The position numbers and the translations under genes were made by a program. The notes beneath the pieces were generated by a model. That model searched no databases, had not been told where the DNA came from, and saw nothing but the letters and a program-made list of their open reading frames with translations. Below are positions 14,173 through 15,269 of a DNA stretch of 15,269 nucleotides, piece after piece. Every line of letters begins with the position of its first letter. Positions within the stretch are counted from its first letter, which is position 1. Origin of the DNA: Gammaproteobacteria bacterium (GTDB lineage: Bacteria > Pseudomonadota > Gammaproteobacteria > Enterobacterales > Kangiellaceae); NCBI GenBank assembly GCA_013372875.1, contig JABXIW010000326.1:1-15269 (forward strand), given 5' to 3'.

Positions 14173-14775
14173 CTAAGGTGTGTCTGGAATCGGAACTAAA
14201 TTCGGGAACTCGAATACAAGTTTCAATAACATTTCAGTAAATCTAACTAATTCTTCAGCATCATTTTGAGACATCAAATGAACTTCATGATTTGCTTCAT
14301 TACCTTTTTGTCGAATATGATCCACCCAATGTCTACCGTTTGGTGGAATATAGTTTTTTTCAGCTAAGTAATTAACATAAGAAATAAAGCTTTTACCCTC
14401 CGGAGCTCCCAACTCTACGGCAATATTCATCAATATTTTTCTACACAATAGAACTGCGGCAGTGAAACAGTTTTGACTTGATGCTCTTCTTGCTTCCTCG
14501 TATAACTTGTTTAAATTAGAGGGAACATGGCTAACATGGTTACCAAACGAGACGCCAGGATATACTCCATCATCGGGGCTTATAAAAGTTGGACCTCCGC
14601 AGTTCGTGCAAATATAAATCCCTCCAACCATTGAGCCACTTCCATCTTGACGCATTCCTAATTTGATGCCTTTAGTTGAAGACACTTGATCGCTGCAATA
14701 ACCGCATCGCCACGAATGATTTTCTAAATCCTGCGGCCTATTCCAGTTCATAATATCCTTATCAAAGAATTTCAT
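14173..14775 (-). CDS. DUF4145 protein with N-terminal zinc ribbon
   Basis: A 200-residue protein. A four-cysteine zinc ribbon is formed by Cys24-x2-Cys27 and Cys56-x2-Cys59. The C-terminal half (about 90-190) holds the DUF4145 pattern: LYEEARRA, a stretch ending AAVLLCRKILMNIAVE, and a late IRQKGNEANHEVHLMSQNDAEELVRF. DUF4145 is found alone and attached to restriction or other defence proteins; the function of stand-alone forms is unknown. The frame opens at a TTG (14790); the ATG at 14775 is chosen. By eye it is more A/T-rich than its neighbours, and it lies between rpmG and mutM, which usually adjoin, so it looks like an accessory insertion. It is followed at 23 bases by mutM and may be cotranscribed with it. 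Confidence 0.82.
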   Translation of the reverse strand: MKFFDKDIMNWNRPQDLENHSWRCGYCSDQVSSTKGIKLGMRQDGSGSMVGGIYICTNCGGPTFISPDDGVYPGVSFGNHVSHVPSNLNKLYEEARRASSQNCFTAAVLLCRKILMNIAVELGAPEGKSFISYVNYLAEKNYIPPNGRHWVDHIRQKGNEANHEVHLMSQNDAEELVRFTEMLLKLVFEFPNLVPIPDTP

Positions 14776-14808
14776 TATTCGTTTTCCCAAAGCGTAGAGT
14801 TATTGAAT

Positions 14809-14814
14809 ATTATA
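14809..14814 (-). promoter_or_regulatory. Possible -10 element for DUF4145-mutM
   Basis: A perfect TATAAT on the minus strand lies 33 bases before the DUF4145 ATG, downstream of the rpmG terminator. No proper -35 is seen at 16-18 bases, where the sequence is an A-rich run. An A/T-rich stretch like this could act as an UP-like element. The call is based on position and the -10 match. Confidence 0.4.
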
Positions 14815-14841
14815 AATATAACACACAACTTTTTTTATTAT

Positions 14842-14864
14842 AAAAAAACCCAGCAAATGCTGGG
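14842..14864 (-). terminator. Terminator after rpmBG
   Basis: On the minus strand CCCAGC-ATTT-GCTGGG is followed by TTTTTTT (14842-14848). It is a strong six-pair G/C stem 52 bases after the rpmG stop codon, ending the ribosomal protein operon before the DUF4145 gene. Confidence 0.93.
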
Positions 14865-14916
14865 CTTTTCGATCTACTTTGGAGGCAAGCAGTAATTTAA
14901 GGTTTAAACCAATTAA

Positions 14917-15072
14917 TTACTTAATTTTGCCTTCTTTGTACATTACGTGCTTGCGTACAACAGGATCAAACTTTTTGATCTCCATTTTACCAGGCATGTT
15001 TTTCTTGTTCTTGTCAGTGGTATAGAAGTGACCTGTACCAGCGCTAGAATTTAAACGAATTTTATCACGCAT
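14917..15072 (-). CDS. rpmG: Ribosomal protein bL33
   Basis: A 51-residue large-subunit ribosomal protein. It starts [19 protein letters not shown] and ends [13 protein letters not shown], the usual gammaproteobacterial bL33. The zinc-binding Cys pairs of the other bL33 type are absent, so this is the zinc-free form. A strong AAGGAG ribosome site sits 7 bases before the ATG and overlaps the rpmB stop codon, as expected for the rpmBG operon. It is basic and small, as expected for a 50S component near the exit-site region. Confidence 0.98.
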   Translation of the reverse strand: MRDKIRLNSSAGTGHFYTTDKNKKNMPGKMEIKKFDPVVRKHVMYKEGKIK

Positions 15073-15083
15073 GATTTAGCTCC

Positions 15084-15269
15084 TTATACCTTGTGACCAG
15101 CTTTACGCACGTCAACTAATACCGAATCGATACCTTTCTTGTCGATGATGCGCATACCTTTCGCAGAAACGCGTAGTTTCACGAAACGGTTCTCAGACTC
15201 AACCCAAAAACGGTGAGTGTGTAAATTTGGTAAAAAACGACGCTTAGTGCGGTTTTTTGCGTGTGACAC
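15084..15269 (-). CDS. rpmB: Ribosomal protein bL28 (partial, 5' end outside the window)
   Basis: The last 61 codons of bL28, a protein of the 50S subunit. The visible part carries [23 protein letters not shown] and [15 protein letters not shown], the core of the family. The first visible codon is GTG, but it encodes an internal Val; full bL28 has about 78 residues, so about 17 N-terminal residues are missing. It lies 11 bases before rpmG in the standard rpmBG order. Confidence 0.97.
   Translation of the reverse strand: MSHAKNRTKRRFLPNLHTHRFWVESENRFVKLRVSAKGMRIIDKKGIDSVLVDVRKAGHKV

Overview
The window looks like a chromosomal segment of a marine-type gammaproteobacterium of moderate G+C (low-to-mid 40s percent by eye). 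The blocks pilQ-aroK-aroB-damX-hemE, coaD-ferredoxin and rpmB-rpmG-mutM all have gammaproteobacterial order. A relative of Kangiellaceae/Oceanospirillales would fit, but I cannot fix the family from sequence alone. No mobile element, CRISPR array, rRNA or tRNA gene was seen.

Layout. Positions 1-10746 are all on the plus strand. They hold the end of the type IV pilus secretin gene pilQ and a hairpin, then aroK-aroB (shikimate pathway) with an overlapping DamX-like ATPase/SPOR cell-division gene, and hemE. Next come a YheT-type alpha/beta hydrolase and a tightly packed three-gene set: aldehyde dehydrogenase, Tat-signal small protein and GMC oxidoreductase. This set matches the laoC-laoB-laoA long-chain alcohol/aldehyde oxidation genes of Pseudomonas in content and order. 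As in Pseudomonas, it is followed by coaD and a 2[4Fe-4S] ferredoxin. A divergent patatin-like phospholipase closes the block.

Positions 10749-15269 are all on the minus strand. Read in transcription order they are rpmB (cut by the window edge), rpmG, a terminator, a DUF4145 zinc-ribbon gene, mutM, two separate exbD paralogues each with its own terminator, a small DUF3301-like membrane protein, a CvfB-like S1 RNA-binding protein, and a small DUF2892 membrane protein. The two blocks converge at 10746/10749 with only 2 bp between stop codons.

Most genes are housekeeping genes. The points most worth a second look are these: the lao-like operon with a 7-bp-arm palindrome at its promoter but no adjacent TetR gene; an FNR/ANR-type site placed about 41 bp upstream of the predicted start of the DUF2892 transcript; a run of nine G/C pairs upstream of one exbD gene; and paired exbD genes with no exbB or tonB in view. 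Also notable is the DUF4145 gene sitting in the otherwise conserved rpmBG-mutM cluster.
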